Position numbers and translations under genes: made by a program. DNA of 64,000 nt. Origin: Schizochytrium sp. TIO01 (lineage: Eukaryota; Sar; Bigyra; Thraustochytrida; Thraustochytriidae). Each line of letters starts with the position of its first letter. Position 1 is the stretch's first letter. A model generated the notes under the pieces. It was not told where the DNA came from. It ran no database searches and saw nothing but the letters and a program-made list of their open reading frames with translations. Of this stretch, positions 22,607-31,933 are shown one piece after another. The stretch lies in the NCBI GenBank assembly GCA_004764695.1, contig SMSO01000033.1:2619001-2683000 (forward strand), given 5' to 3'.

Positions 22607-24071
22607 TTTCGTCGCCTGGTCCTCTTCAATGGTCTTTGCCAGCTAGCTTCGTCTGCAGTTGTTGTCGCTTTGCAAGTTTTGCTGTTTTAAGTTCAATTGC
22701 AATTTCCGATTTGCCTGCGACTCATTTGCGCATTCGTTTATTATTTATTCATAGGAATTCACAATTTTCTATGTTTTAATCTTAATTAACATTTTAACTT
22801 TAACAGCAAAATAGTAGTCATTATAAAATTGCTATTGAAGGTGTTATTTTTATTTTTTTATTTTTTTAATTTATCAACGTGGATGTCATTTGTGGCATTT
22901 GTCATCCCTCGCTACGGTATACTGTAGCACTCACTAGCTGGCTATCGCCAGGTCTCTCTTTTGTTTTTTGGTTTCGTTTCTTTCTTCATCAAAGCGCAGA
23001 ACTTTGAAGAACTCGCCAGGCAGGAATGGCGATGGATGCATGGACAGACATGCGAATGCACGAGCGCAGGCTCGTTGAGTAAATTGGCTGCGATGAGCTT
23101 CGACAGAGCACCAGGCCGACGCTGTGCATGTGCTCGGACCGGGCCTTTTTGTGCGAGGAGGCTGGCTTGGCTTGCTTGCTCTTGGTACTCCTGGTTTGAG
23201 ACGGTGATCTCGAGAAGCTGAGAGAGAACGCCCAAGCTGTGCAATGCAATGCAATGCAGCACAGGTGTAGACACGTGGACAAGGCTGCAGCGGCGTTTGC
23301 AATTGATTCGGAGAACCCGCTCCTGTTGCGGAATTGGAGACGCTCTGGTCCAGCCTCACGGTGTGCGATGCTGCCCAGAAGCAAGTGGGACTGAGCTATT
23401 TATTGATTGTTTATTATCAATCTCTCCTAGCTAGAGAACCACCAGGCTCGAAGTTGGGACCTCGAAGAGAAGCCACGCGGCACAAAACAAGTCTATAGAA
23501 GCGATCCCTGCCCATTGGAGAGCTGGGGAGGAAGCCAAGTCCTGGTGGATGTTTGGCATAAATAGGAATATCGATTTGGGGGGAATAGATTACCCGCTCA
23601 GTGAGCGAGGCTCAGGGAAAGTTATACAGTATCGGGAGCCAAGAAGCTTGCGAGCAGGAGTTTGAAGGCGAGCAAAAGGCATGAAGGGATGAATGAAGAG
23701 GCGGGTTATTGGTCGAAAGAAGTTCATAGATAGAGCGGATGAAGCGTAGAAGCAGAAGCAGAGTTGCGAAACAACGGGATGACAGGTAGGTAGGTAGGTA
23801 GGTAGGTAGGTAGGTAGTATTGACCTTGGTCATGAGTGCCGCGGTGCTACCAGTCAGTCAACTTGGATACAGACCAAGAAATCGGTTGAAGATGATGTAG
23901 GGAAGAAACCTTTGTGGGCGGCCCGAGCAAGAGACGCACAGGAGAGCAAATCAACGATAAGGAAACGAAGATGGTAACAGAACTAGTACGAAGAGAGGTG
24001 TGATAATTAAAGTCAGTCAAATGAGGTAGCAGCATAGTAGCAGCACTTTGCTACTCTTATGCATGCGGCCT
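22607..24071. other. intergenic region
   Basis: 1.5 kb between two minus-strand genes. 22950-23400 is GC-richer than its surroundings and carries overlapping frames of 110-141 codons on the minus strand and 86 on the plus strand, none with a domain. It could be a distal promoter or an unrecognised exon. A GGTA microsatellite lies at 23785-23818. Confidence 0.45.
23785..23818. repeat. (GGTA)n microsatellite
   Basis: About eight perfect tandem copies of the tetranucleotide GGTA. A shorter GGTAGGTAGG run recurs near 25010. Confidence 0.9.
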
Positions 24072-24860
24072 TTAGGCGTCCTTACGTGGAAAATAGTCCT
24101 TGAGGTCGCTGGCGATGAGAGATTTTTCAAGATCTGTGCAAGCCGCGTAAATCTCCTCGAAGAGCGAGACCTTTGCTTCTGCATCGAGAGACTTGTAATA
24201 GGTGATCCACACTGCAGGGACCTCAATATCCGCATAATTTTCCATAGGCAAGGGAGTGAGCATGGACTTTGGAAAATTTGCGCCTGCAATGGGGTTAGAT
24301 GCACCCGTAAGAACCTGCAAAAAGCGCACGAAAATGGTCATCCGCTCGTCGAGGGTCGCTTCATTCCAAAAGGTTGCCATGGTGGCGAGTCGTAGCTTGG
24401 AAGCCGGCAAGGACCCTTCTACACGCATGTGCTTGCAAATCTCAACCATCTGCTCCGAAGATTCAATCTTCTCGAGGTTTGCATCGATCTTTTCGCCCTC
24501 CACGCACAGATCTTTATACCGCTGCTCGAGAAACGGTCTCACGCTGCGGTCATTTCGAAAGATCTCAATCGCACGCGCAATCGTTTTGCGAGCTAACCAG
24601 TGTTTCCCCAACGCCACTTCAGCATTAGCTTTGCGATCATAGGCCTTCATGTACATTTTGTCCACAGAGATGCTATCCTCAGCAGCTTGAAGAGCTTCCT
24701 CGGTGCTGCCGAGCTTGAGCAGGGCTAAGCTCAAGTTGCCCAAGGTTTTCGCCGACCGCTCTTTGGCCAGGCTATCGCGGTACAAAGCCACTGCCTCGGC
24801 AACCTGGCCAGCCTCGAAGAGGCGGTTGCCCTCCACACGGAGCGCCTCGCCAGAGTCCAT
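24072..24860 (-). CDS. tetratricopeptide-repeat protein
   Basis: 262 residues, single exon, ATG at 24860. Residues ~3-105 form about three TPR units: EALRVEGNRLFEAGQVAEAV, then AKTLGNLSLALLKLGSTEEA, then MYMKAYDRKANAEVALGKH, with Gly/Ala/Pro at typical TPR positions. This resembles the single TPR domain of Hsp90/Hsp70 co-chaperones, though the carboxylate-clamp residues cannot be confirmed by eye. Residues ~145-262 form an unrecognised second domain (WNEATLDERMTIFVRFL, then YADIEVPAVWITYYKSLD and a final helix). No membrane segment is present. A scaffold or co-chaperone role is generic inference. Confidence 0.8.
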   Translation of the reverse strand: MDSGEALRVEGNRLFEAGQVAEAVALYRDSLAKERSAKTLGNLSLALLKLGSTEEALQAAEDSISVDKMYMKAYDRKANAEVALGKHWLARKTIARAIEIFRNDRSVRPFLEQRYKDLCVEGEKIDANLEKIESSEQMVEICKHMRVEGSLPASKLRLATMATFWNEATLDERMTIFVRFLQVLTGASNPIAGANFPKSMLTPLPMENYADIEVPAVWITYYKSLDAEAKVSLFEEIYAACTDLEKSLIASDLKDYFPRKDA

Positions 24861-26275
24861 TGTGGTCCCCGAGACTTGAGACGATGTTGGCGTTGAATCA
24901 GAATTGCTGTGACGAAGTGGCGAAGAAAAGAGAAGATTGCTTTTTATTCAACACAGATAAAGGTTTTTGTTTCTTTGCTTAATCAGTGTTCCAAAGTGTT
25001 CCATGTGAAGGTAGGTAGGTTAATCTGGAGCATTTGGAAATTGTTTGATATTCACGCTCGCAGATCGAAGCAGAAGCCTACAGCGAACTCCGCCTCGCTG
25101 ATTCACAAAATAAGGCAATTCTTTTGTCCAGAAATGTCGCCTAAATCTGCTGATTTAGATTTAATTTATTTATTAAACTTTCGACGCGTACTCTTAACTG
25201 TTCTATTTCGAGGGTGGCGTTCCAACATTTTCTTTCTCTTTTTTATTGTTCATCATAAAAACTTTGAAACCCAGAAGATTAAAAATTGTATAACCGTAGA
25301 TCGAATTGACGAGAACCGGAGGGTTCTTGAAGACAGGTGTGCCATGGAAGGTTGTCAAAGTATCAGTCGCTGCTCTGGATGTCACAAATTGCCAGCTTTG
25401 ATGATAACTTTCGCAGCTTGTCATGCCCACCGATGATAGCATCGTTCGAGACCAAACATTCGTTACCATGATTCTTTGTCATTTTGCAAATTATTTAATT
25501 TACAAGTTATAAACAAATAGAGCCTAGATCAGTAAATCAACTATGCAAGTACTTCAGACCGAACAACGCTGCCACGAGCGCCACAGCGCAGCGAATAAGC
25601 ATGAAAACCACGGAGCAAGGTCTGCATGGCCGCACTCGCTGCAGAGATCGAAGTAGCTCTGCTCAAAGAGCGATTGTAGCCTTGAATTTCATTACGTACC
25701 TCACTGAAAAAAAAAGAGATGACCACGATTTACGACGCGATGGACAACCAAGGACCTTAAAGCTCCCACCACAATAAATGGACAATGAGGCGGAAAGAGA
25801 GACATTAAGGTGGAAAGAGAGGCCTGTAAACCTTCGATTTCTTTGGTAAAGAGAAAAGAAGAAGAAGAAGAAGAGAAGTCAAGTCACCAATTCCCAATCA
25901 ACGCCATCTTCGCGGGGTCCGCAAGCGCGGTGCGAGCGAGGCAGGTGCTCGAGGCGTGCGGAAGGCGCGTTTTGTCTGACATCGGCGAAGCTCGCGACCT
26001 GAAAGCAGGTCTGGGCAGGGCAGAGAAGCAGGATTCCAGGATCTGCAGGTAGCAGGCTGGCTCCGTGGCGCTCTGCTGTTACACGGAACAAAAGAAAATA
26101 TAACGGAGAAAGCAGCGATCTCCACGTCGCTGAGACATCTTGCGTTGATTGACAAGGCGAACGTGTGACGGAAGATTCGAAAGACCTGAGAACCCAAAGT
26201 TAGGGTGGTAGAGAGCTGTAGAAGCCAACTAAAACGTAGAGGTCGTCGAGAGTTCAGACGTGTTAAATAAAGCAA
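24861..26275. other. divergent intergenic region with a possible small spliced gene
   Basis: 1.4 kb between the TPR gene (-) and the DnaJ gene (+). 25910-26060 is GC-rich and lies upstream of the DnaJ start. A 175-codon plus frame (24909-25436) has no protein-like conservation cue and overlaps a minus frame, so neither is called. One candidate minus-strand two-exon gene is listed separately. Confidence 0.45.
25541..25907 (-). CDS. candidate small spliced protein of unknown function
   Basis: Tentative. The minus strand has an excellent acceptor (CTCTTTTTTTTTCAG) ending at 25704, followed by an open exon 25703-25541 of higher GC than its flanks that reads EVRNEIQGYNRSL.. to a stop after SEVLA. 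A possible first exon is 25907-25888 (MALIGN..) with a weak GTGACT donor; joining gives 60 residues. The composition (Ser/Ala/Arg, amphipathic helix-like) would suit a small helical or mitochondrial protein, but I recognise no family. The acceptor and second exon are better supported than the first exon. Confidence 0.25.
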
Positions 26276-28345
26276 ATGTCAACTGGAGCACAGGCCACAT
26301 CCGTGCCGGCCGCGGGGGGCGCGAATGGCACGCAGACTAGCCAAAATGGAACCCGCAATGGGAACCAGAATGCAAAGAAGGGTGAACCTCTTGCTCTGAT
26401 GAACGATGACAACAATACCCACCAGCTTGTGGCTATTGAAGACGATGAACCTGATGTGGAAATCTTCTCTACGCGACGCCCAAAAGATGCAGCTGCGGGA
26501 TTTTCTAGCGGTCTTAAGAACGTCGGCAAAGGTGTTCTTGCAGGATTCGCAGCTGCTGTATCCATGCCAGTGATCGGTGCTCGCGAAAGTGGCGCCTCAG
26601 GATTTGCCAAGGGACTTGCCATGGGTGCTGTCGCAGGCATCACACTTCCAGTTGGAGGAGTGCTCACTGGAGCGTACCAAATCGGTCGCGGCGTTTTCAA
26701 CACTCCGCAATCCATCATGGAAGCCAAGGAAGGCAAGGAATGGGATGCAGTCAGGCGTGAGTGGTACGTGTACGATTTGCAGGAAGAGGCCAATCGGGTG
26801 CTCAACGAGACTGAAGAAGAATTTCTCCGTCGCAAGGCTGCTGGTGACGATGGCAGACCATCTGGAGCCAGTGCCAAGGCAGAAGGTGCGGCAAAGCTTG
26901 GAGAAGGCAATGCTGAAGAGGTCAAGCCTGATCCCAAGCCGGAAGAACCGAAAATGCCAGCAAGGGAGGTCAAGGACCGAACTTATTACGACCTTTTGGG
27001 CATCGAGCCCAACGCTACTCCTGGCATGATCAAGAAGGCTTACTACGTGAAGGCACGCAAGCTTCACCCGGATAAGAACCCGAACGACCCGAAGGCACAC
27101 GAAAGGTTTCAGGAGGTCGGTGCTGCATACCAAGTACTCTCTGATCCTGGATTACGTGAAAAGTATGACAAGTACGGTAAGGACGGCGTCGAGGATGCTC
27201 CCGTCATGGACTCCTCCGCCTTCTTCATGATGGTTTTTGGAAGTGAGAAGTTTGACTACTACGTTGGTGAACTGCAGTTGGCCACCATGATGTCCATGGG
27301 TCAGGAGATGGGCGAGGATGAAGAGGCAGCCATGCAGGCCCTCTTCGCCGATAACCCCGCCATGGAATACCGCCAGCGCAAGCGTGTTGTGCAGGTGGCC
27401 ATCAACCTCTCCAAGGTTCTTCAGGAGTACCTTGAAGAGGTCGTTGTTGATCCGACTACACCGAAGTTCTGTGCCAAAATAACTGAAGAGGCCAAGGAGC
27501 TCTCTGCCAGCCCCTTTGGAGGTACGCTGCTAGGCGTCATTGGTTATGTATATGTGGAACAAGGTGAAAAGTATTTGGGCTTTAAGCACAGTATTGGTGC
27601 AGGTCTTGGTCTTACAGAGATGAAGCGCAGAGGTCATGTTATGGCTACTAAGTACCGCGTGGCACGCTCTGCTTACAGGACCTACCGCACCGCAAAGAAA
27701 ATCGAAAAGAAGGAGCAAGAGAAACTCCGAACTGCCAAGCCTCGTGGTCTTGAGAGCCCTGCGGCTGGTCCGGAATCGACGCCGTCTGCCCCAGCTGATG
27801 CCACAACTTCAAGCTCTACAACAGCGGCTGCTGATAGTGCTACAAAAACGACATCTGCTGATGCAGCTGCTGCCACTGCCGGTCAGCAGAACCCAGTAAC
27901 TCCAAAGGACTCTGCAACGAGTGGAGCTACGGGCGCCACTGCAGGTAGCACCGATGGAAAGTCATCAACACCTTCTCCTGCCGAAACTGCTGGCGCTAGT
28001 CCTGAGGAAGCTGAAATGCCAGAGGACGAAGAAGATGATGATGATGGTGTGGCGGAATCCTTTTTGGGCATGATCGAGACTTTGTGGAACATCAGTGTAA
28101 TTGATGTCGAGGGTACTTTGCGAAAGGCATGCCGAAAGGTCTTCAAGGATGCATCTGTTACAGTTGAGCAGCGAATTCTCCGCGCTCAAGGTTTGGAGGT
28201 CATGGGACGCATCTTCCAGGTGTCTGGTCTTAACGCAGAGGAAGGCCTCAGCGCCTTCCAAGCTCAGATGAAGGAACAGATGGATGCAGCAAAGGATGCT
28301 GAAAAATTCCGGAAGAAAGAAGAAGCCAAAGCCAAGTCTGGCCAG

Positions 28346-28377
<32 letters not shown>

Positions 28378-28600
28378 ACAGCAGCAGCAACAGCAACAGC
28401 AGCAAACCCCGCCGTCAAGTACGCAGCAACAGCAAAGTCAAGCTGCGTCTCCTCCTGTTACTGTGCAAAAATATTCCCGCGAAGAGCTTGAGGCAATGAA
28501 ACCAGGTCAGCTGAAGGGTGTTCTTGACTCCCGCAAGATTGCTCATGACGATTGCCTTGAGAAGAAGGACTTCGTGGATAAGATTATGGCAACCCAGTAG
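26276..28600 (+). CDS. J-domain protein (DnaJ-X type) with VPS13/ATG2-like N-terminal motif and SAP-like tail
   Basis: 774-residue Hsp70 co-chaperone. Residues ~75-145 are a Gly/Ala-rich amphipathic segment with spaced GV..G, MPV.GARESG, GFAKG and LPVGG blocks, closely resembling the glycine-rich C-terminal motif of VPS13/ATG2 lipid-transfer proteins. The J-domain spans 235-301 with the HPD triad at 264-266. Residues ~305-480 match a DnaJ-X domain (FFMMVFGSEKFDYYVGEL, then LFADNPAMEYRQRKRVVQVA), as in yeast Caj1/Djp1-type proteins implicated in peroxisomal import and lipid-associated functions. A Ser/Thr/Ala linker and acidic EDEEDDDD follow, then a helical segment (600-660), a 21-Gln tract (~690-710) and a SAP-like motif (738-772, LKGVLDSRKI..CLEKKDF). 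No TM helix. J-domain identity is certain; membrane association is inference. Confidence 0.92.
28343..28405 (+). repeat. CAG/CAA polyglutamine tract
   Basis: 63 bp encode about 21 consecutive Gln near the C-terminus of the DnaJ protein. Confidence 0.9.
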
Positions 28601-29256
28601 AAAACATGGAAATAATCTCCCTATTGTTTTCACACTGTTTTTATGACTCCATAGTTTCCTCCAGTGCGATTTGTTTCCCTGCCTGATACATTGCTAATTT
28701 CTTTGACCTTCTCTTTTCTTCTTTTTTCTTCTTTTTTTCCTTTCCTCTTCTCTACCTAGTATACTTTAATATCCTGGCAGAACTGAATACTAAAGCGAGA
28801 ATCTAGTTTATTTTGCGTCCTTTGCTTTGGTTTCGCTCTTACCGAAGGCAAAGGATTGCTAGTTATAGCATCAGACTAGTGAGAGTCACAGCAAGCCCAA
28901 CCCTTTATTGTTCAATAGTATTATGGTATAAAGATAAAATGTTCAGTTTTTCAGCTTTTCTTTTTTTACTTATCGGAAATCTAGTTCGACTCATGACCGC
29001 ACCTGGGCCATCATATCATCCAAGATTATCGAATGCTGTTTATGATGAAACGAAAATCGCAATTGACAGATTAGATTAGATTCTTGCACAGATAGTCATT
29101 TATGACTATATTTGGTGCACACACTATTAACGGATAATAATGCATGATTGCCTAAATGGCATGCAAGTATTACATTCTCTATGCGAGCACTTCATCATCA
29201 AAGGTATGGTCGCACGCAATTCCTGACGTAAATTCTGGCTGCGATATATCGGAGCC
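28601..29256. other. intergenic region
   Basis: About 650 bp of AT-rich DNA between two plus-strand genes, with C/T-rich sequence at 28700-28755. No gene seen. Confidence 0.5.
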
Positions 29257-31548
29257 ATGTACTCGTCACGCGAGTTCAAATCCTACAGCACTGACTCCCT
29301 TGCAAACATACATCTTGAAGACCTCCTCACACAACCATCTGAGGAATCCGCAGCAACGAACCTTGGAGATCACAGCGAAAGCAAATATGCGGACAACAAC
29401 AGAGGGCTCACAGAAACTATCTCGTGGCGTGCGATAGGTCGCATGCGCGGAACATACCTCGAGGCAAAAGCAAACGATACATCACGGCCAACAATATCTC
29501 GAGGCAATCTTGGAGGATGGGATGATGCTGAAGATTACGACGCAAAAGTAATGCTGCAAGCCAGGCAGTTGAAGGACAAACATCAGAGTGAGAGGAATGA
29601 TCGTATGCGATCTGCCTTATTGGCCTCGCGACAAAAGGAAGCTGAAGAGTTCCAGGAGCAAGTCACAACACGTCTCATGGGCCGATCCGCACAGAAAACC
29701 CACGCCCATTTCGACTCTCGTGCAGAACTTGAAAGGTCCCTTCTCAACTCACGAGATTTGCGCCAATATGAACACGAGTACCAACTCCATGCTACTCTTC
29801 AGGCAAAACGTGCACTCATAGTTTCGGAAAGTGCACCTGTTCTTCGCTCTTCCTCACTGCCAGGTAATACTACACAAGACGCTCCAATTTCATCAATGAA
29901 ACACAATCGCCAGTCTCCTTCAATACTGAAAATCCCACCCCGCGGCAGCCCGAGAAAGCCTGGGCCCGCCACGACCTCATTCTATCAATGCCAACTTTCT
30001 CAATCTTATGTCCACGCAAGCACGCAGCAAAGAGAGCGCATCGATAGACCAGCTTCGTTGCAGCTGCAATCGATTATGCGTCTAACAGACGCAGACCAAG
30101 GAGCAGTTCAGGTAATGGAAGCTGCTTGGGAAGCCAAACACGAAGAGGAGCGCATCGAACGAGAGAAGAAAAAAGACCTGTTGGCAAAACGCGCTGAGCG
30201 GGTCTTGTCGCTCATACTCACTCAAGCAGCACGAGATGCTGAGACGAAGGAGGCTGAAGACGCAGCAAAACTTGAGGAACTGCTCGCAGCTGAAAAGGCG
30301 CGAGCTCAGAGATATCGCAAGGGTGTATATGGCCCAATGCAAGTGTGGATAGAGACTATTCCTCCGCTCCCACCAGCTGTAGTAGAAGCCAATCGTGCCA
30401 GACAGATGAAGCGTTCGAAATCAATCATGGACATGGGCGCTAGTGAAACTGTTGCACCTTCCAATGAAGAATCACAAGGATTGACTGCTGAAAAATTATT
30501 AAAGCACCCAGAGAATAGTGAGGAATTTGAGGTGTTCCCTGAAGAGGATCGGGAAGATGAAGAGCAGGCAAACTTCACAATGCAAATCTCTAAGTCCAAG
30601 TCTAAAGGCAAACTTAAAAAACGCCAATCTATTTATCCAGAGGATACCGAATACGAATATTTTTTCCTCAAACCGCCGCCACAAATGACTATTCGTATTC
30701 CCGGCATTTATACACCCTCAAGTCAGGTTCCACCCGAAGACTTGCCTGATATTGAAAGGCCCCGTCCGGAAAACTTCGAGCGCAAAAAGGCAATTTGCTT
30801 AGCTTTTAGAGCTACGGGGCTTCCTTTGGACCGCCGTGGAAATCTCTTACCCGAAGATGCGGAAGGAATCAAAGCAGCAATATTTAAATATCTCGCTTGG
30901 GTGCGATTCAACATGCTGAAATATGAAAATGGCCTTGAAGTGAGGTCCATGAGAACTTTGCGGTCTTCAGACTTCGAAATCTATTTGACTAGAAATATTA
31001 AGGAGGATCGCATTCGAGTGGGTGTCATGGTTTGGATATTGAAGAAGCAAGCCACGAGAGCTGCCCGAACTCTTGCCCGTGTGGCCTTGGATGGGCTGCT
31101 GGCCGAGGAACTTGCTCGGCAATGCCCTTCACTTGCATTTGCGAACGGAGAGACTATCATCCGTCCTGTAGTAGGTGTCGTTGAAGCTCCCTTGCTTAAA
31201 GATGGAAGCCGATCACCAACCAGTATTACGATGGAACCAGTCATTAGTTCTGCTGAGATTGATCGCTATTCTGTTATGTCTCCTGCATCTAGCAAAGCCT
31301 TATGGACTTTGTCTGTTCGAATTGAAGCTGGTCTGGATATTCCTGATACCTTACTACTTCAGGCACTTCATGATCTTGAGATACGTTCAAAGCAATTTAC
31401 TTGCACCAACCTTGGATTCGAGAGGGATCGCAAACGGGCTATGGACGCATTCGCCAACTTCAAGTCAGATGTCGGTGCATGGCGGTCCACCCTGTATAGC
31501 GTGCTCCTCGAAACCGAGTTCGGCCAACAGCAAGCCAAGGACCCTTAA
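29257..31548 (+). CDS. unknown coiled-coil protein
   Basis: 763 residues from the ATG at 29257; family not recognised. The N-terminal third is hydrophilic with charged helices (LLASRQKEAEEFQEQV, DLRQYEHEYQLHATLQ) and a basic Pro/Ser segment (IPPRGSPRKPG). Residues ~275-365 form a long charged coiled coil (AAWEAKHEEERIEREKKKD, AEDAAKLEELLAAEKARA). An acidic then Lys-rich stretch follows (~410-460). The C-terminal ~260 residues look globular, with a helical block FERKKAICLAFRATGLPLDR.. and VMVWILKKQATRAARTLAR. No signal peptide or TM helix. The architecture would suit a cytoskeletal or ciliary structural protein, but this is a guess from composition. Confidence 0.75.
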   Translation: MYSSREFKSYSTDSLANIHLEDLLTQPSEESAATNLGDHSESKYADNNRGLTETISWRAIGRMRGTYLEAKANDTSRPTISRGNLGGWDDAEDYDAKVMLQARQLKDKHQSERNDRMRSALLASRQKEAEEFQEQVTTRLMGRSAQKTHAHFDSRAELERSLLNSRDLRQYEHEYQLHATLQAKRALIVSESAPVLRSSSLPGNTTQDAPISSMKHNRQSPSILKIPPRGSPRKPGPATTSFYQCQLSQSYVHASTQQRERIDRPASLQLQSIMRLTDADQGAVQVMEAAWEAKHEEERIEREKKKDLLAKRAERVLSLILTQAARDAETKEAEDAAKLEELLAAEKARAQRYRKGVYGPMQVWIETIPPLPPAVVEANRARQMKRSKSIMDMGASETVAPSNEESQGLTAEKLLKHPENSEEFEVFPEEDREDEEQANFTMQISKSKSKGKLKKRQSIYPEDTEYEYFFLKPPPQMTIRIPGIYTPSSQVPPEDLPDIERPRPENFERKKAICLAFRATGLPLDRRGNLLPEDAEGIKAAIFKYLAWVRFNMLKYENGLEVRSMRTLRSSDFEIYLTRNIKEDRIRVGVMVWILKKQATRAARTLARVALDGLLAEELARQCPSLAFANGETIIRPVVGVVEAPLLKDGSRSPTSITMEPVISSAEIDRYSVMSPASSKALWTLSVRIEAGLDIPDTLLLQALHDLEIRSKQFTCTNLGFERDRKRAMDAFANFKSDVGAWRSTLYSVLLETEFGQQQAKDP

Positions 31549-31933
31549 TTATTTGACCTCTACAGAATCGTTATTATCAATGTCAAACATTATAAACCTC
31601 GCCCATGAAAACCTCTTTAAAACCTATAAAATCATTGAAATTATGCACGATTTTCCACCACTGGTTATTCTTCAATCCTGCTTCCCAACAAAGAACCATC
31701 GTGACAAGACACGTTGCTTCTGACTAGCATCTTCGTTGAAATCGTTGAAGGCAATGCTGCTTTACAGTGGGTTCTAGCACCTATTTATCCATTTGGTTGA
31801 TTCCTGTTCATCATTATGATGAAACGTGCCGGAAACCAATTTTAATGTAAGGCCTCAAATTTGCTCTGAAGGAATTAATACAAGTCTGAGCAGGTTCCGA
31901 GGACCACTCGCTGGCGCTGGCAGAACGGCTTCG
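31549..31933. other. intergenic region
   Basis: 385 bp between two plus-strand genes. The USP reading frame is open back to 31826 but without an ATG, so this part is taken as 5' leader. Confidence 0.5.

Noticed and set aside
22934-23384. Overlapping 110-141 codon minus-strand frames in a GC-richer patch
   Set aside because: Two phases are equally open, composition is His/Cys/Ser-rich without domain, so GC content rather than coding explains them.
24909-25436. 175-codon plus-strand frame upstream of the DnaJ gene
   Set aside because: It starts near the TPR gene promoter, overlaps competing minus frames, and its residues show no conserved motif.
31826-31933. Upstream extension of the USP frame from a GTG codon
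   Set aside because: GTG initiation is not expected in nuclear eukaryotic genes; the ATG at 31934 is the first plausible start. The same reasoning moved the starts of U2A', cardiolipin synthase, xylose isomerase, the EF-hand protein and HRQ1.
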